Of a stretch of 64,000 bases of DNA, positions 34,792 to 43,686 are shown one piece after another; positions within the stretch are counted from its first letter, which is position 1, and each line of letters starts with the position of its first letter. A program made the translations under genes and the position numbers. Origin of the DNA: Algiphilus sp965216485. GTDB taxonomy: Bacteria; Pseudomonadota; Gammaproteobacteria; Nevskiales; Nevskiaceae. A model generated the notes under the pieces. That model saw only the letters and a program-made list of their open reading frames with translations. It had not been told where the DNA came from and made no database searches. The DNA lies in assembly GCF_965216485.1 (NCBI RefSeq), contig NZ_OZ244162.1, positions 2,852,001-2,916,000 of the forward strand, read 5' to 3'.

Positions 34792-34810
34792 CGTTGCCCA
34801 ATACTGACTG

Positions 34811-36193
34811 ATGGCAAGTCGCATCCTTCCTGTCTCGGCCTTGCTCGCCGGCGTGGCATTGCTGCTACTGGGCAGCGGCCTGTTCGGCACCCTGCTCGCC
34901 GTGCGCGCGGGACTGGAGGGTTTCTCGACGACCGCCATCGGTCTCGTCATGTCGGCCTACTTCGCGGGCTTTCTGCTGGGTACGCGCATTGCCCCGGAAG
35001 TCATCGAGCGTGTGGGACACATCCGCAGCTTTGCCATCTTTGCGGCCATTGCCGCCTGTACCGCAGTGCTGCATCCGCTGTTGATCGGCGTATGGAGCTG
35101 GGCCGTGCTGCGTGTCATCACCGGCATCTCCATCGTCGGCCTGTTCAACGTCATCGAGAGCTGGCTCACGGTGCAGGCCGATCCGAAGAGTCGCGGGGGA
35201 CTGTTCGCGGTCTACATGATCGTCAATCTGGTGGCCATGGCCGCAGGGCAGTGGCTGATCCTGGCTTCACCGGTGGACAGTTTCGAGCTGTTCTCGATCA
35301 TCACAGTGCTATTCGCGCTCTCACTGGTCCCGGTGGCGCTGACCCGCCTTGGACAACCGGATGTCACCAAGGTGACCGCTGTGCCCTTCCATACGGTATG
35401 GCGCGTGGCGCCGGTCGCCATAGCCGGGGCCTTCCTCTCCGGCATCGTCATGGGCAGCTTCTGGGGCATGGGCCCACTGTTCGGACAACGGGTTGGGCTG
35501 GGTCAGGCCGGCGTCGCGTTGCTGATGAGTCTGACCATCATCGGGGGCGCGGTCATGCAGTTGCCCATCGGGCACTACTCGGACCGGCATGACCGCCGTC
35601 GCGTGATCGGGCTGACAGCGACCTGGGGTGCCCTCTTGGCCGCCGGCACCTCGTTGCTGATCGGTTACTACGAGCGAGCGCTCTTTCCGATGATGTTCCT
35701 CTATGGCGGCTTCGCCTTCTCGATCTACCCGCTGTGCGCGGCACACCTGTCCGACTGGCTGGAGGCGGACCAGCTCGTCGGCGGCAGTGGATGGCTGTTG
35801 CTGATGCATGGCGCCGGAGCCGCGCTGGGTCCGCTGGCAGCGGGTCTGTTCATCGGCCGCGCCGGCGAAGGCAGTCTTCCGTTGTTCTTTGGCATTGTCC
35901 TGCTACCGCTGGCCATCTTTGCGGCGTGGCATGCGCTGCCGCGTCGTCGCGATGAAGAACTCCTGGAAGATCAGAGCAGTACCTTTGTTCCCATGGTGCG
36001 CACCTCGCCGGTGGTCATGGAATTGCTGGCCGAGGAACTGGAGCCGGAAGGTGGCTTCATCGACCCGGATGCCGAACTCGATGTCCCAGAAGGCTTCATC
36101 GAAGATCTCGGCACCTACCAACCCTCGCAGGAAGCAGAAGCGCCAGCCACTGAACATGCTTCCGCCGAGGAAGCCTCGCCATCAGGTCGCTAA
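34811..36193 (+). CDS. MFS transporter, YcaD-like
   Basis: A 460-aa major facilitator with about 12 TM segments. The first loop reads GTRIAPEVIERVGHIRS, and SDRHDRRRVIG in the middle loop is the family motif. The segment FNVIESWLTVQADPKSRG is typical of the YcaD group. An unusual acidic cytoplasmic tail of about 75 residues (ELLAEELEPEGGFIDPDAEL) follows the last helix. Substrate unknown. ggpPS starts 40 bp downstream and may be cotranscribed. Confidence 0.85.
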   Translation: MASRILPVSALLAGVALLLLGSGLFGTLLAVRAGLEGFSTTAIGLVMSAYFAGFLLGTRIAPEVIERVGHIRSFAIFAAIAACTAVLHPLLIGVWSWAVLRVITGISIVGLFNVIESWLTVQADPKSRGGLFAVYMIVNLVAMAAGQWLILASPVDSFELFSIITVLFALSLVPVALTRLGQPDVTKVTAVPFHTVWRVAPVAIAGAFLSGIVMGSFWGMGPLFGQRVGLGQAGVALLMSLTIIGGAVMQLPIGHYSDRHDRRRVIGLTATWGALLAAGTSLLIGYYERALFPMMFLYGGFAFSIYPLCAAHLSDWLEADQLVGGSGWLLLMHGAGAALGPLAAGLFIGRAGEGSLPLFFGIVLLPLAIFAAWHALPRRRDEELLEDQSSTFVPMVRTSPVVMELLAEELEPEGGFIDPDAELDVPEGFIEDLGTYQPSQEAEAPATEHASAEEASPSGR

Positions 36194-36232
36194 GCTCCCC
36201 CTGAATCCCCGCTTTGTGTTCAGATAGATCGC

Positions 36233-38500
36233 ATGCTGCTAGCCACTGACCTGGACGGAACCTTCCTCGCCGGTACTGCCGAGGACCGTCACCGCCTCTA
36301 TTACCTCATTGACCGTCATCCGCATATCCAGCTCTGCTACGTCACCGGACGTGGCCTGGAAGCAGTCATGCCCCTGCTCGACGACCCCGCCCTCCCGACC
36401 CCCGACTACGTCGTCTGCGACGTCGGCGCAACGGTCGTGCATGGTCATACGCGCCAGCCCATTCAGCCGCTGCAAGCCCATATCGAGGCGCGTTGGCCGG
36501 GAGAGCAAGCCATCGTGGAGGTTATGGGGCGCTTCAAGGGTCTGGAGCGTCAGGCTCTGCCACAGGAGCGACGCTGCTCCTACTTCTGTGACTACGACGC
36601 GGTTACCGAGGAGGTCCGCGCCGAGGTCGACGCGCTGGGCTGCGACCTGCTGTACTCGGCCGATCTCTACCTCGACGTGCTGCCGCGCGGCGTCAACAAG
36701 GGCAGCAGCCTGCGCGCGCTCATCCGCCATCTGGAACTGGACCCCGAAGAAGTGCTTGCCGCGGGCGACACACTCAACGACCTGTCCATGCTGCAGGAGG
36801 GTTTCAAGGCGGTCGCCGTTGGACAGAGTGAGCCGGGGCTGATCGAGGCCACGCGCAATAATGCCCATGTGCTGCATGCCAAGAAGCCGGGCTGCGGCGG
36901 CATCCTCGAGGCCATCGCCCATTTCGGCTTCCTTGGCGAGAAGGGCGTCGCAGAGATCGATACGCGCGAAGCCGATACGGGCAAGGCCGAACTGGTGGTG
37001 GTCTATCACCGCCTGCCCTACGAGGAGTACGTCGACAACGGGGTGCTGAAGCGGCGCGCACACCAGTCTCCCAACGGCATCATTCCGACCCTGCTCAGCT
37101 TCTTTGCCGATGGCAAGAAGGGCGCCTGGGTGGCATGGACGACCTACGAACCGCGCAAGGGTGACTTCGAGGCCCACACCAGCGTCGACGACGACGCCTA
37201 TCCGAACCTGGTTTGCTCGCGTGTGCTGCTCAGCAAGCAGGACGTCGACATCTTCTACAAGCGTTTTTCCAAGGAAGCCTTCTGGCCCACGCTGCATACC
37301 TTCTGGGAGCGCGCCGTCTTCCGCAAGGAACACTGGGAGGTCTTCTCCCGTGTCAACCGCATCTTCGCCGAGGCCGCCGCACGCGAGGCCGCACCCAACG
37401 CGGTGGTCTGGATCCACGACTACAACCTGTGGCTGGTACCGGCCTATCTGCGTGAGCTGCGACCCGACGTCAAGATCGCCTTCTTTCACCACACCTACTT
37501 CCCTTCCGCCGACGTCTTCAATGTCATTCCCTGGCGGCGACAGATCGTGGGCAGCCTGCTGCAGTGCGACTACGTCGGCTTTCACATTCCGCGGCAGGTG
37601 GAGAATTTCGTCGATGTGGTACGTGGATCGGCGCCCTCCATCGTGCTCGAGCGCGAACATTGCGCACCCCGTTTTCTGACCTACGGCTGCGCCATGGGGC
37701 TGGAGAATGTCACCACCGCCTTGCAGGTCAACGACCGCGTGGTTCGTCTGGGCGCACATCCGGTCGGCCTTGATGTCAACCGCGTGCAGAAGGCCTATCG
37801 CGAGGCGGAAGCCGACGGCAAGGTCGAGGCGCTGCGCAAGGAAGTGCGCGGCGTCAAGATGATCCTGTCGGTCGAGCGGCTCGACTACACCAAGGGCACC
37901 CTGGAAAAACTGCTGGCCTTCGAGCAGCTGCTCGAGGATCAACCCGAGCTGCTCGGCAAGGTGACGCTGATGGTCATCTGCGTGCCGGCGGCCCGTGAAA
38001 TGCGCGTATATGCCGAGCTGCAGAACCAGATCGAGCAGGCGGTGGGTCGCATCAATGGGCATTTCTCCCAGGTGGGCTGGACCCCCGTACAGTTCTTTTT
38101 CCGGCCGGTGCCCTTCGCCGATCTGGTCGCCTATTACGCGATGGCGGATGTGATGTGGATCACGCCCTTGCGCGATGGCCTGAATCTCGTCGCCAAGGAA
38201 TACGTGGCCGTGCAGGGCTCCATCGGCGGCCGCGGCGTGCTGGTGCTGTCCGAGTTCGCCGGTGCGGCAGCCGAGCTCAAAGGGGCCCTGCTGACCAACC
38301 CCCACGACACCGATGACCTGGCCTCGGGCCTCTATGTCGCGCTCAACATGGGCCGCGCCGAGGCAGAAGGCCGCCTGCGCCAGCTCTACGAAATCGTGGA
38401 GTACTACGATCTCCGCCGCTGGGGGGACGACTTTCTCGAAGCGGTCAATCTCCCCGGGCCGGACCGGGTCAGCGAAAACTCCACACTATTGCCGCAGTGA
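36233..38500 (+). CDS. ggpPS: Glucosylglycerol-phosphate synthase/phosphatase fusion (GgpPS)
   Basis: Makes the osmolyte glucosylglycerol from ADP-glucose and glycerol-3-phosphate, then removes the phosphate. The N-terminal HAD phosphatase begins LLATDLDGTFLAG, with GVNKGSSLRAL and AGDTLNDLSML. From about residue 250 a GT20 synthase follows: VVYHRLPYEEY, SPNGIIPTLLSFFA, WIHDYNLWLVPAYLR, FFHHTYFPSADVFN and ITPLRDGLNLVAKEYV. The SPNGI and HRLPY motifs match cyanobacterial GgpS, not trehalose synthase OtsA. Fused forms are known in halotolerant Pseudomonas, Azotobacter and Stenotrophomonas. It overlaps the convergent symporter gene by 32 bp. Confidence 0.88.
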   Translation: MLLATDLDGTFLAGTAEDRHRLYYLIDRHPHIQLCYVTGRGLEAVMPLLDDPALPTPDYVVCDVGATVVHGHTRQPIQPLQAHIEARWPGEQAIVEVMGRFKGLERQALPQERRCSYFCDYDAVTEEVRAEVDALGCDLLYSADLYLDVLPRGVNKGSSLRALIRHLELDPEEVLAAGDTLNDLSMLQEGFKAVAVGQSEPGLIEATRNNAHVLHAKKPGCGGILEAIAHFGFLGEKGVAEIDTREADTGKAELVVVYHRLPYEEYVDNGVLKRRAHQSPNGIIPTLLSFFADGKKGAWVAWTTYEPRKGDFEAHTSVDDDAYPNLVCSRVLLSKQDVDIFYKRFSKEAFWPTLHTFWERAVFRKEHWEVFSRVNRIFAEAAAREAAPNAVVWIHDYNLWLVPAYLRELRPDVKIAFFHHTYFPSADVFNVIPWRRQIVGSLLQCDYVGFHIPRQVENFVDVVRGSAPSIVLEREHCAPRFLTYGCAMGLENVTTALQVNDRVVRLGAHPVGLDVNRVQKAYREAEADGKVEALRKEVRGVKMILSVERLDYTKGTLEKLLAFEQLLEDQPELLGKVTLMVICVPAAREMRVYAELQNQIEQAVGRINGHFSQVGWTPVQFFFRPVPFADLVAYYAMADVMWITPLRDGLNLVAKEYVAVQGSIGGRGVLVLSEFAGAAAELKGALLTNPHDTDDLASGLYVALNMGRAEAEGRLRQLYEIVEYYDLRRWGDDFLEAVNLPGPDRVSENSTLLPQ

Positions 38501-40025
38501 GGACGACCAGACCCACGGCCACAATGTAGACATCCCTGGGCAAGCCGTGCAGACCGGCGCGAATCTCGCTGCCCACGGATGTCTCGCGCGGCACCGCCGC
38601 AACACCGCCTTCAAGACGGTGCCACAGGTAGGCGACGACGAGGCTGAAGGCCAGAAGTAAGCCGGCGACAATCGTGAAGTGGAGCTCGATCCAACCCACC
38701 TGCCTGGCGACGAAGCAGAGGGCACTGACGACATGGCCGGTGATGACGGTCCGCAGGGCCGCACGCGCGCTCAGCCAATGCGAGAAGCTGCCCAGCAGGA
38801 ACACCGCCACCAGCGGCGGCGTGACATAGGCAAAGCCCTGCTGCAGATAGGCGAACAGACCCGGGAAGCGGTCGATCATCGGTGCCCACACTGCCGCCAG
38901 CAGCATCAGCAACAGCGTGATGCCGCGCCCGGTGCGGGCCATGGCCTGCGCGTCCCAATCCGGTTTGCGCGGCGCGATGAAGTCCACGGAGATCAGGGTC
39001 GACGAGGAATTCAGCGCCGAATCCACGCTCGACATGATCGCGGCCAGCAGACCGGCCAGGATCAGACCGGCAATACCAACCGGGGCGTATTCCGCGATCA
39101 GGGTCGGAAAGACCATGTCCGCGCGTTCCAGATCCGTGAACAGGGCGGCCGCCATGGCGCCCGGCAGCACCATGATGAACAGCGGCAGCAGCTTGAGCGC
39201 GGCCGCCAGCATGGCCCCTCGCCCGGCCGTGGCCTGGTTGCGCGCACCGAGCAGTCGCTGCGACACGTACTGGTTCATCGTCCAGTAGTAGAAGCCCAGC
39301 ACCGGGAGGCCGATCAAGGTGCCCAGCCAGGGCAGCTGCGGGTCGTCCAGCGGTCGGATCAGCGATAACTGCTCTGCTGGCAGGGCTGCCTTCACCGCAG
39401 CCCAGGAATAGTCGAATTCTCCGAAGACCATCACCGTCAGCAGCAGTGAGCCGGCGAGCAGCACGACCGTCTGCAGCACATCGGTATAGGCCACCGCGCG
39501 CAGACCGCCGGCCGCGGTGTAGAGCCCTGCAAGCAAGGCAATGACCGCGATCGTGGGTGCCAGCGACAGGCTGGGAAAGAACAGCAGCAATACCAGCGCC
39601 CCGGCATAGAGGCTGCCGGCGGTATCGAGCATGATGCTGAGGAAGACCGTGACCGCCGACAGATACTTGCGCAACCGCGCGTCAAAGCGACGCTCCAGCC
39701 ATTCGGGGATGGTGGTGACACGGCCCCGCAGCAGGCGAGGCATCACGAACAGGGCCGAAAAGATCAGGACCAGCCCGGCCATCCATTCATAGTTCGCCAC
39801 GGCGATGCCCGACTGCCATGCTGCACCCGGCAGCCCGATGAGCGTGGTGGACGAGATGTTGGAGGCGAATAGCGACAGGCCCACCACGCCCACGCCGAGG
39901 CTGCGTCCAGCGAGGAAGAGATCATCGGCGGTGGGGCTGCGGCGGGCCACACGCACGCAGACCGCCACCAGCACCATCAGATAGACCGCCAGTACCGTGT
40001 AGTCGAGCCAATGCAGCCCCTGCAT
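38469..40025 (-). CDS. Sodium:solute symporter (SSS family)
   Basis: A 518-aa protein with about 13-14 TM segments. The SSS pattern is seen as LFLAGRSLGVGVVGLSLFASNISS, YTAAGGLRAVAYTDVLQTVV and MSSVDSALNSSSTL. It is closest to the glucose/galactose/solute (SglT-like) group. Convergent overlap with ggpPS suggests, but does not prove, uptake of an osmolyte or sugar linked to it. Confidence 0.87.
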   Translation of the reverse strand: MQGLHWLDYTVLAVYLMVLVAVCVRVARRSPTADDLFLAGRSLGVGVVGLSLFASNISSTTLIGLPGAAWQSGIAVANYEWMAGLVLIFSALFVMPRLLRGRVTTIPEWLERRFDARLRKYLSAVTVFLSIMLDTAGSLYAGALVLLLFFPSLSLAPTIAVIALLAGLYTAAGGLRAVAYTDVLQTVVLLAGSLLLTVMVFGEFDYSWAAVKAALPAEQLSLIRPLDDPQLPWLGTLIGLPVLGFYYWTMNQYVSQRLLGARNQATAGRGAMLAAALKLLPLFIMVLPGAMAAALFTDLERADMVFPTLIAEYAPVGIAGLILAGLLAAIMSSVDSALNSSSTLISVDFIAPRKPDWDAQAMARTGRGITLLLMLLAAVWAPMIDRFPGLFAYLQQGFAYVTPPLVAVFLLGSFSHWLSARAALRTVITGHVVSALCFVARQVGWIELHFTIVAGLLLAFSLVVAYLWHRLEGGVAAVPRETSVGSEIRAGLHGLPRDVYIVAVGLVVLTAAIVWSFR

Positions 40026-40126
40026 ACCCCCTCCTTCTCGATACGCTGGGTGAACATCACACGCCCCGCCGGACGCCGCGTGCCACCCCGATGCTAGGCT
40101 GTCGCGGGATCAACATGGAGCAGCGC

Positions 40127-40609
40127 ATGGAATTATTCAACATCGAGGCACAGCGCCTGGACGGCACGGCCACCACACTGGAGGCCTTCCGTGGGAAGGT
40201 GCTGCTGGTCGTCAACGTCGCCTCGAAGTGCGGTTTTACGCCGCAGTACACCGGCCTGGAAGCGCTCTATCGCGACTACCACGAACGCGGCTTCGAAGTC
40301 CTCGGCTTCCCCTGCAACCAGTTCGCCAATCAGGAACCGGGCAACGCGGAGGAGATCGCCAGCTTCTGCAGCACCACCTATGACGTGAGCTTCCCGATGT
40401 TCGCGAAGGTCGACGTCAACGGCGACAAGGCGCATCCGCTGTTCCAGTACCTCAAGAGCGAGAAATCCGGGCTGCTGGGCACCGGCGCCATCAAGTGGAA
40501 CTTCACCAAGTTCCTGGTGGGCAAGGATGGCAGCGTGCTCAAGCGCTATGCGCCCACGGATAAACCCGAAAAGCTGCGCGGCGACATCGAGGCCGCCCTC
40601 GCCGCCTGA
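40127..40609 (+). CDS. Glutathione peroxidase family protein
   Basis: Thiol peroxidase of 160 aa. The active-site cysteine is in NVASKCGFTPQY (Cys35, a cysteine and not selenocysteine), with glutamine in GFPCNQFANQEPG and tryptophan in KWNFTKFLV. The ATG at 40127 has GGAG 7 nt upstream; an alternative ATG lies at 40115. It probably uses thioredoxin, as do most bacterial cysteine forms. Convergent with tgt. Confidence 0.93.
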   Translation: MELFNIEAQRLDGTATTLEAFRGKVLLVVNVASKCGFTPQYTGLEALYRDYHERGFEVLGFPCNQFANQEPGNAEEIASFCSTTYDVSFPMFAKVDVNGDKAHPLFQYLKSEKSGLLGTGAIKWNFTKFLVGKDGSVLKRYAPTDKPEKLRGDIEAALAA

Positions 40610-40620
40610 GGCAGCACCGA

Positions 40621-41751
40621 TCAGGCCTTGGGCGCTTTGCGTTGGCCCATGGGGCCGTCGAGAAAATCCTTGGCGAAGGCGGTGAAGGTATCGGCCTCGA
40701 TGGCTTCACGAATGCGTTGCATCAGGCGCAGGTAATAGCGCAGGTTGTGCAGCGTATTGAGTCGGGCGCCGAGGATTTCCTTGCACTTGTCGAGGTGGTG
40801 CAGATAGGCGCGCGAATAGTGCGTGCACGCCGTGCAATCGCATTGGGGGTCGAGCGGCGCCGGATCGCGCTTGTGGCGCGCGTTGCGGATATTCACCGGC
40901 CCCTGACTGGTGAACAGGTGGCCGGTGCGCGCGTTGCGCGTCGGCATCACGCAGTCGAACATGTCGACCCCACGCGCCACCGCCATCACCAGATCGCGCG
41001 GCGTCCCCACGCCCATCAGATAGCGCGGCGCCTGCACCGGCATAAGCGGCTGCAGCGCGTCCAGCACGGCGATGCGCTCGTCCTCGGGCTCGCCCACTGA
41101 CAATCCGCCGATGGCATAGCCGGGAAAGCCGATAGCCTCCAGCGCCTGCACCGATTCCTGACGCAGCTCGGCATACATGCCGCCCTGCACGATGCCGAAG
41201 AGCAGATTGGGATTGTCTCCGTGCGCGGTCTTGCAGCGCTGTGCCCAACGCGTGGACAGCGCCATGGATGCGCGCGCCTCATCCATGGTCGCCGGGTAAT
41301 TGGTGCATTCGTCGAACTGCATGACGATGTCCGACCCCAGTGCGTGCTGGACGGCCACGGCGCGCTCCGGACTCAGGAAATGCCGGCTGCCGTCGATCGG
41401 TGAGGCAAAGGTCACCCCCTCCTCGGTGAGCTTGCGCAGCGCCGACAGGCTCCATACCTGAAAGCCGCCCGAATCCGTGAGGATGGGACGCTGCCAATGC
41501 ATGAAGCGATGCAGGCCGCCCAGTTCGGCGATGACCTGCTCGCCGGGCCGCAGCATGAGGTGAAAGGTGTTGCCGAGTACGATCTGGGCGCCGATGGCCT
41601 CCAGTTCCTCAGGCGTCATCGCCTTCACCGTGCCGTAGGTCCCCACCGGCATGAAGATCGGGGTTTCAACGGTGCCGTGCTGCAGGTGCAGGCGGCCGCG
41701 CCGGGCGCCAGCGGATTGCTGCAGTAACTCGAAGGGTGCGGCAGAGGCCAT
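40621..41751 (-). CDS. tgt: tRNA-guanine transglycosylase
   Basis: Replaces G34 with preQ1 in tRNAs for Asp, Asn, His and Tyr. In its 376 aa the active-site aspartates lie in LTDSGGFQVWSL and GGVDMFDCVMPTRNARTG-like sequence. The zinc ligands are in CDCTACTHYSRAYLHHL. queA is not next to it, and yajC-secDF, its usual followers, lie beyond a block of plus-strand genes. Confidence 0.97.
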   Translation of the reverse strand: MASAAPFELLQQSAGARRGRLHLQHGTVETPIFMPVGTYGTVKAMTPEELEAIGAQIVLGNTFHLMLRPGEQVIAELGGLHRFMHWQRPILTDSGGFQVWSLSALRKLTEEGVTFASPIDGSRHFLSPERAVAVQHALGSDIVMQFDECTNYPATMDEARASMALSTRWAQRCKTAHGDNPNLLFGIVQGGMYAELRQESVQALEAIGFPGYAIGGLSVGEPEDERIAVLDALQPLMPVQAPRYLMGVGTPRDLVMAVARGVDMFDCVMPTRNARTGHLFTSQGPVNIRNARHKRDPAPLDPQCDCTACTHYSRAYLHHLDKCKEILGARLNTLHNLRYYLRLMQRIREAIEADTFTAFAKDFLDGPMGQRKAPKA

Positions 41752-41871
41752 GGCGATGCGGAGCAGAAAAAGCCGGTCGTCCGCGGCAGCCCGTGCCGCC
41801 GGTGACGCGAAAGCTGCGCATCATAGCGGCTGGCCGTCGGCACTGCGCGACGGCGGACCGCGCCTACCGAT

Positions 41872-43323
41872 TCAGATCGCGCGCGAGAAGCGCGTGGCGG
41901 ACTCCGCGCCGCGATGCGCGTCGAAGAGCACGGCCACGCTGCGCATCAGAAAGCGCCCGCACTCGGTCAGCGCGAGCACGCGCCGGCCCAGATGCAAGAG
42001 TCCGTCATCGGCCATGCGTGCCAGGGTGGGTTGCAATCCCGCGAAATACTGCGCGAAGTCGATGCCGTGCCGACGCTCGATGGCAACGAGGTCAACCCGG
42101 CCATGGCACATCAGGGACTGGATGATGTCCGAACGCAGATGATCATCGGCGGTCATCGCGTAGCCGCGCGCCACCGCGCTTCCACCCTCGCTCAAACGCT
42201 GCTCCCACTCAGCGATGGCGCTGGCATTCTGGCCGTAGACACCGCTGACCTGCGAAATGGCACTGGCGCCCATGCCGATCAGATCGCAGCCACCCAGCGT
42301 GCTGTAGCCCTGGAAATTGCGCTGCAGGCTGCCGTCGCGCTGCGCCTGCACCAGCGGATCATGGGCGAGCGCGAAGTGGTCCATGCCGACATGCACGTAG
42401 CCGGCCTCTCCCAGCTCGTGATGGCATGCGGCCATCAACTGCAGGCGGGTGGCAGCGTCGGGCAGCGCCGCATCCGGAATCAGCGACTGCAGACGGAAGC
42501 GATCGGGCATGTGGGCGTAGCCATAGACCGAGACGCGATCCGGCCGCAGTTGCTTCACCACACGCAACGTGCGCCGGAAACCGGCCACTGTCTGCCACGG
42601 CAGGCCATAGATCAGATCGAAGCTGATACCGCGCACACCGGCCGCGCGCACGGATTCCACCAGTGCGCGCACCATGCGGATGTCCTGCTGCCGGTGGATC
42701 GCCTGCTGCACGGTGGGGTCGAAATCCTGGATGCCCATCGACACCCGGTCAAAACCCATGGCCACCAGCGCCTTGGCCTGATCAGGCGACACCGTGCGCG
42801 GATCGATCTCGATCGACCATTCACGCTCGGTGCGCTCGGCGACGTGGAAATGGCGGGCGATGTGCTCGAGCAATCCGGCCAGTTCCTCCATGCGGTAGAA
42901 GGTGGGCGTGCCACCCCCCAAGTGGAGCTGGCGCACGCGTCGATGGCCTGCCAGCTGGTCGCCCCGCTGCGCGATTTCCTGACGCAGCGCCTGCAGGTAG
43001 CGCGCGGCGCGCTCGGGACGACGCGTAATGGCGCGATGGCAGGCGCAGTACCAGCAAGCCTCGCGACAGAACGGCAGGTGTAGATAGAGCGAGAGATCCG
43101 GCGCACCCGGCAGCAGGTTACCGGCTGCAATGGCCGCATCCAGTTGCGCGGCATCGAAGTCCGCGCGGAATTCCGCCGCCGTGGGATACGAGGTATAGCG
43201 CGGCGCGTATCCGTCGTAGCGCGCGATCAGGGATTCGGGCACCGGCAGCGGGTAGGCCGCGCGCGCAGCGTCAGAATGCGCAGAGGCGGACAGGGAAGCG
43301 GAATCGGTGGCGAGCGCGGGCAT
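41872..43323 (-). CDS. hemN: Oxygen-independent coproporphyrinogen III oxidase
   Basis: Radical SAM enzyme for anaerobic haem synthesis. From the ATG at 43323 it has 483 aa. The cluster motif CREACWYC is at Cys86, Cys90 and Cys93, with LHLPFC before it. HLGGGTPTF-like sequence and the HemN C-terminal domain (GYAMTADDHLRSDIIQSLM) follow. An FNR-type box and -10 sit upstream, and the cbb3 cluster lies next to it, both fitting low-oxygen expression. Confidence 0.96.
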   Translation of the reverse strand: MPALATDSASLSASAHSDAARAAYPLPVPESLIARYDGYAPRYTSYPTAAEFRADFDAAQLDAAIAAGNLLPGAPDLSLYLHLPFCREACWYCACHRAITRRPERAARYLQALRQEIAQRGDQLAGHRRVRQLHLGGGTPTFYRMEELAGLLEHIARHFHVAERTEREWSIEIDPRTVSPDQAKALVAMGFDRVSMGIQDFDPTVQQAIHRQQDIRMVRALVESVRAAGVRGISFDLIYGLPWQTVAGFRRTLRVVKQLRPDRVSVYGYAHMPDRFRLQSLIPDAALPDAATRLQLMAACHHELGEAGYVHVGMDHFALAHDPLVQAQRDGSLQRNFQGYSTLGGCDLIGMGASAISQVSGVYGQNASAIAEWEQRLSEGGSAVARGYAMTADDHLRSDIIQSLMCHGRVDLVAIERRHGIDFAQYFAGLQPTLARMADDGLLHLGRRVLALTECGRFLMRSVAVLFDAHRGAESATRFSRAI

Positions 43324-43351
43324 GGGCAAGCAGGGCGGCAAGCGGGTTGAC

Positions 43352-43396
43352 CCTATACTGCGCCGCCGCCGGTGCCACTGCCTTGATGCACATCAA
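43352..43396 (-). promoter_or_regulatory. FNR/ANR box and -10 of hemN
   Basis: TTGATGCACATCAA (43383-43396) is a perfect TTGAT-N4-ATCAA FNR box. A -10-like TATAGG lies at 43352-43357 on the minus strand, putting the box about 41-44 bp before the expected start, the position of a class II activator site. hemN begins about 22 nt further. Confidence 0.85.
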
Positions 43397-43422
43397 GGGC
43401 GCGCCAGGTATCCCGAACCTAG

Positions 43423-43686
43423 GGTCTGTTGACGCTCAGTCGATCGCGGCGCGCGAGTCCGTATGCGTGCAGCGCAAGGAGTAAGGAGCGCGATGTACTT
43501 GACGTACATCAGCGACGAAGGACGCGGCGGTGCGCGCATACGGGCCGCGTCCTTCGGATTGGCCCCGCACATCGCGCCATGCAGCGTTGCTCGCCTTGAC
43601 CTTGGAATCACCAAGGCCGGCGACTCGCGCCTTGCCTCGCGCGATGTCCGGGGCCAACGCCACGACCGACTGAGTGTTAACAGGCC
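43423..43686. mobile_element. MITE-like repeat, copy 2 (264 bp)
   Basis: Same family as 24964-25130 in inverted orientation. CTAG lies on both sides (43419-43422 and 43687-43690), a clean 4-bp target duplication. Ends read GGTCTGTTGACGCTCAG and, reversed, GGCCTGTTAACACTCAG. It contains an extra 97 bp at 43561-43657. Internal hairpins include GATGTAC/GTACATC and GGACGCGG/CCGCGTCC. The right-hand CTAG gives the TAG stop of the TauE/SafE gene. Confidence 0.88.
43561..43657. repeat. Nested 97-bp palindromic insert in MITE copy 2
   Basis: Absent from copy 1 between GGATT and CGCCACG. Its ends form a 17-bp inverted repeat (GGCCCCGCACATCGCGC versus GCGCGATGTCCGGGGCC, one mismatch). A smaller perfect hairpin CCTTGG/CCAAGG sits at 43600-43616. 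Confidence 0.85.

Noticed and set aside
36239..38305. Long open frame (688 codons) antisense to ggpPS
   Set aside because: A mirror of the high-GC coding frame; its translation has no recognisable domain, while the plus-strand frame shows HAD and GT20 motifs throughout.
36233..38500. Trehalose-6-phosphate synthase/phosphatase (OtsA/OtsB)
   Set aside because: The GT20 domain carries GgpS-type motifs (SPNGI, YHRLPYEEY) and the phosphatase is N-terminal, as in GgpPS fusions.
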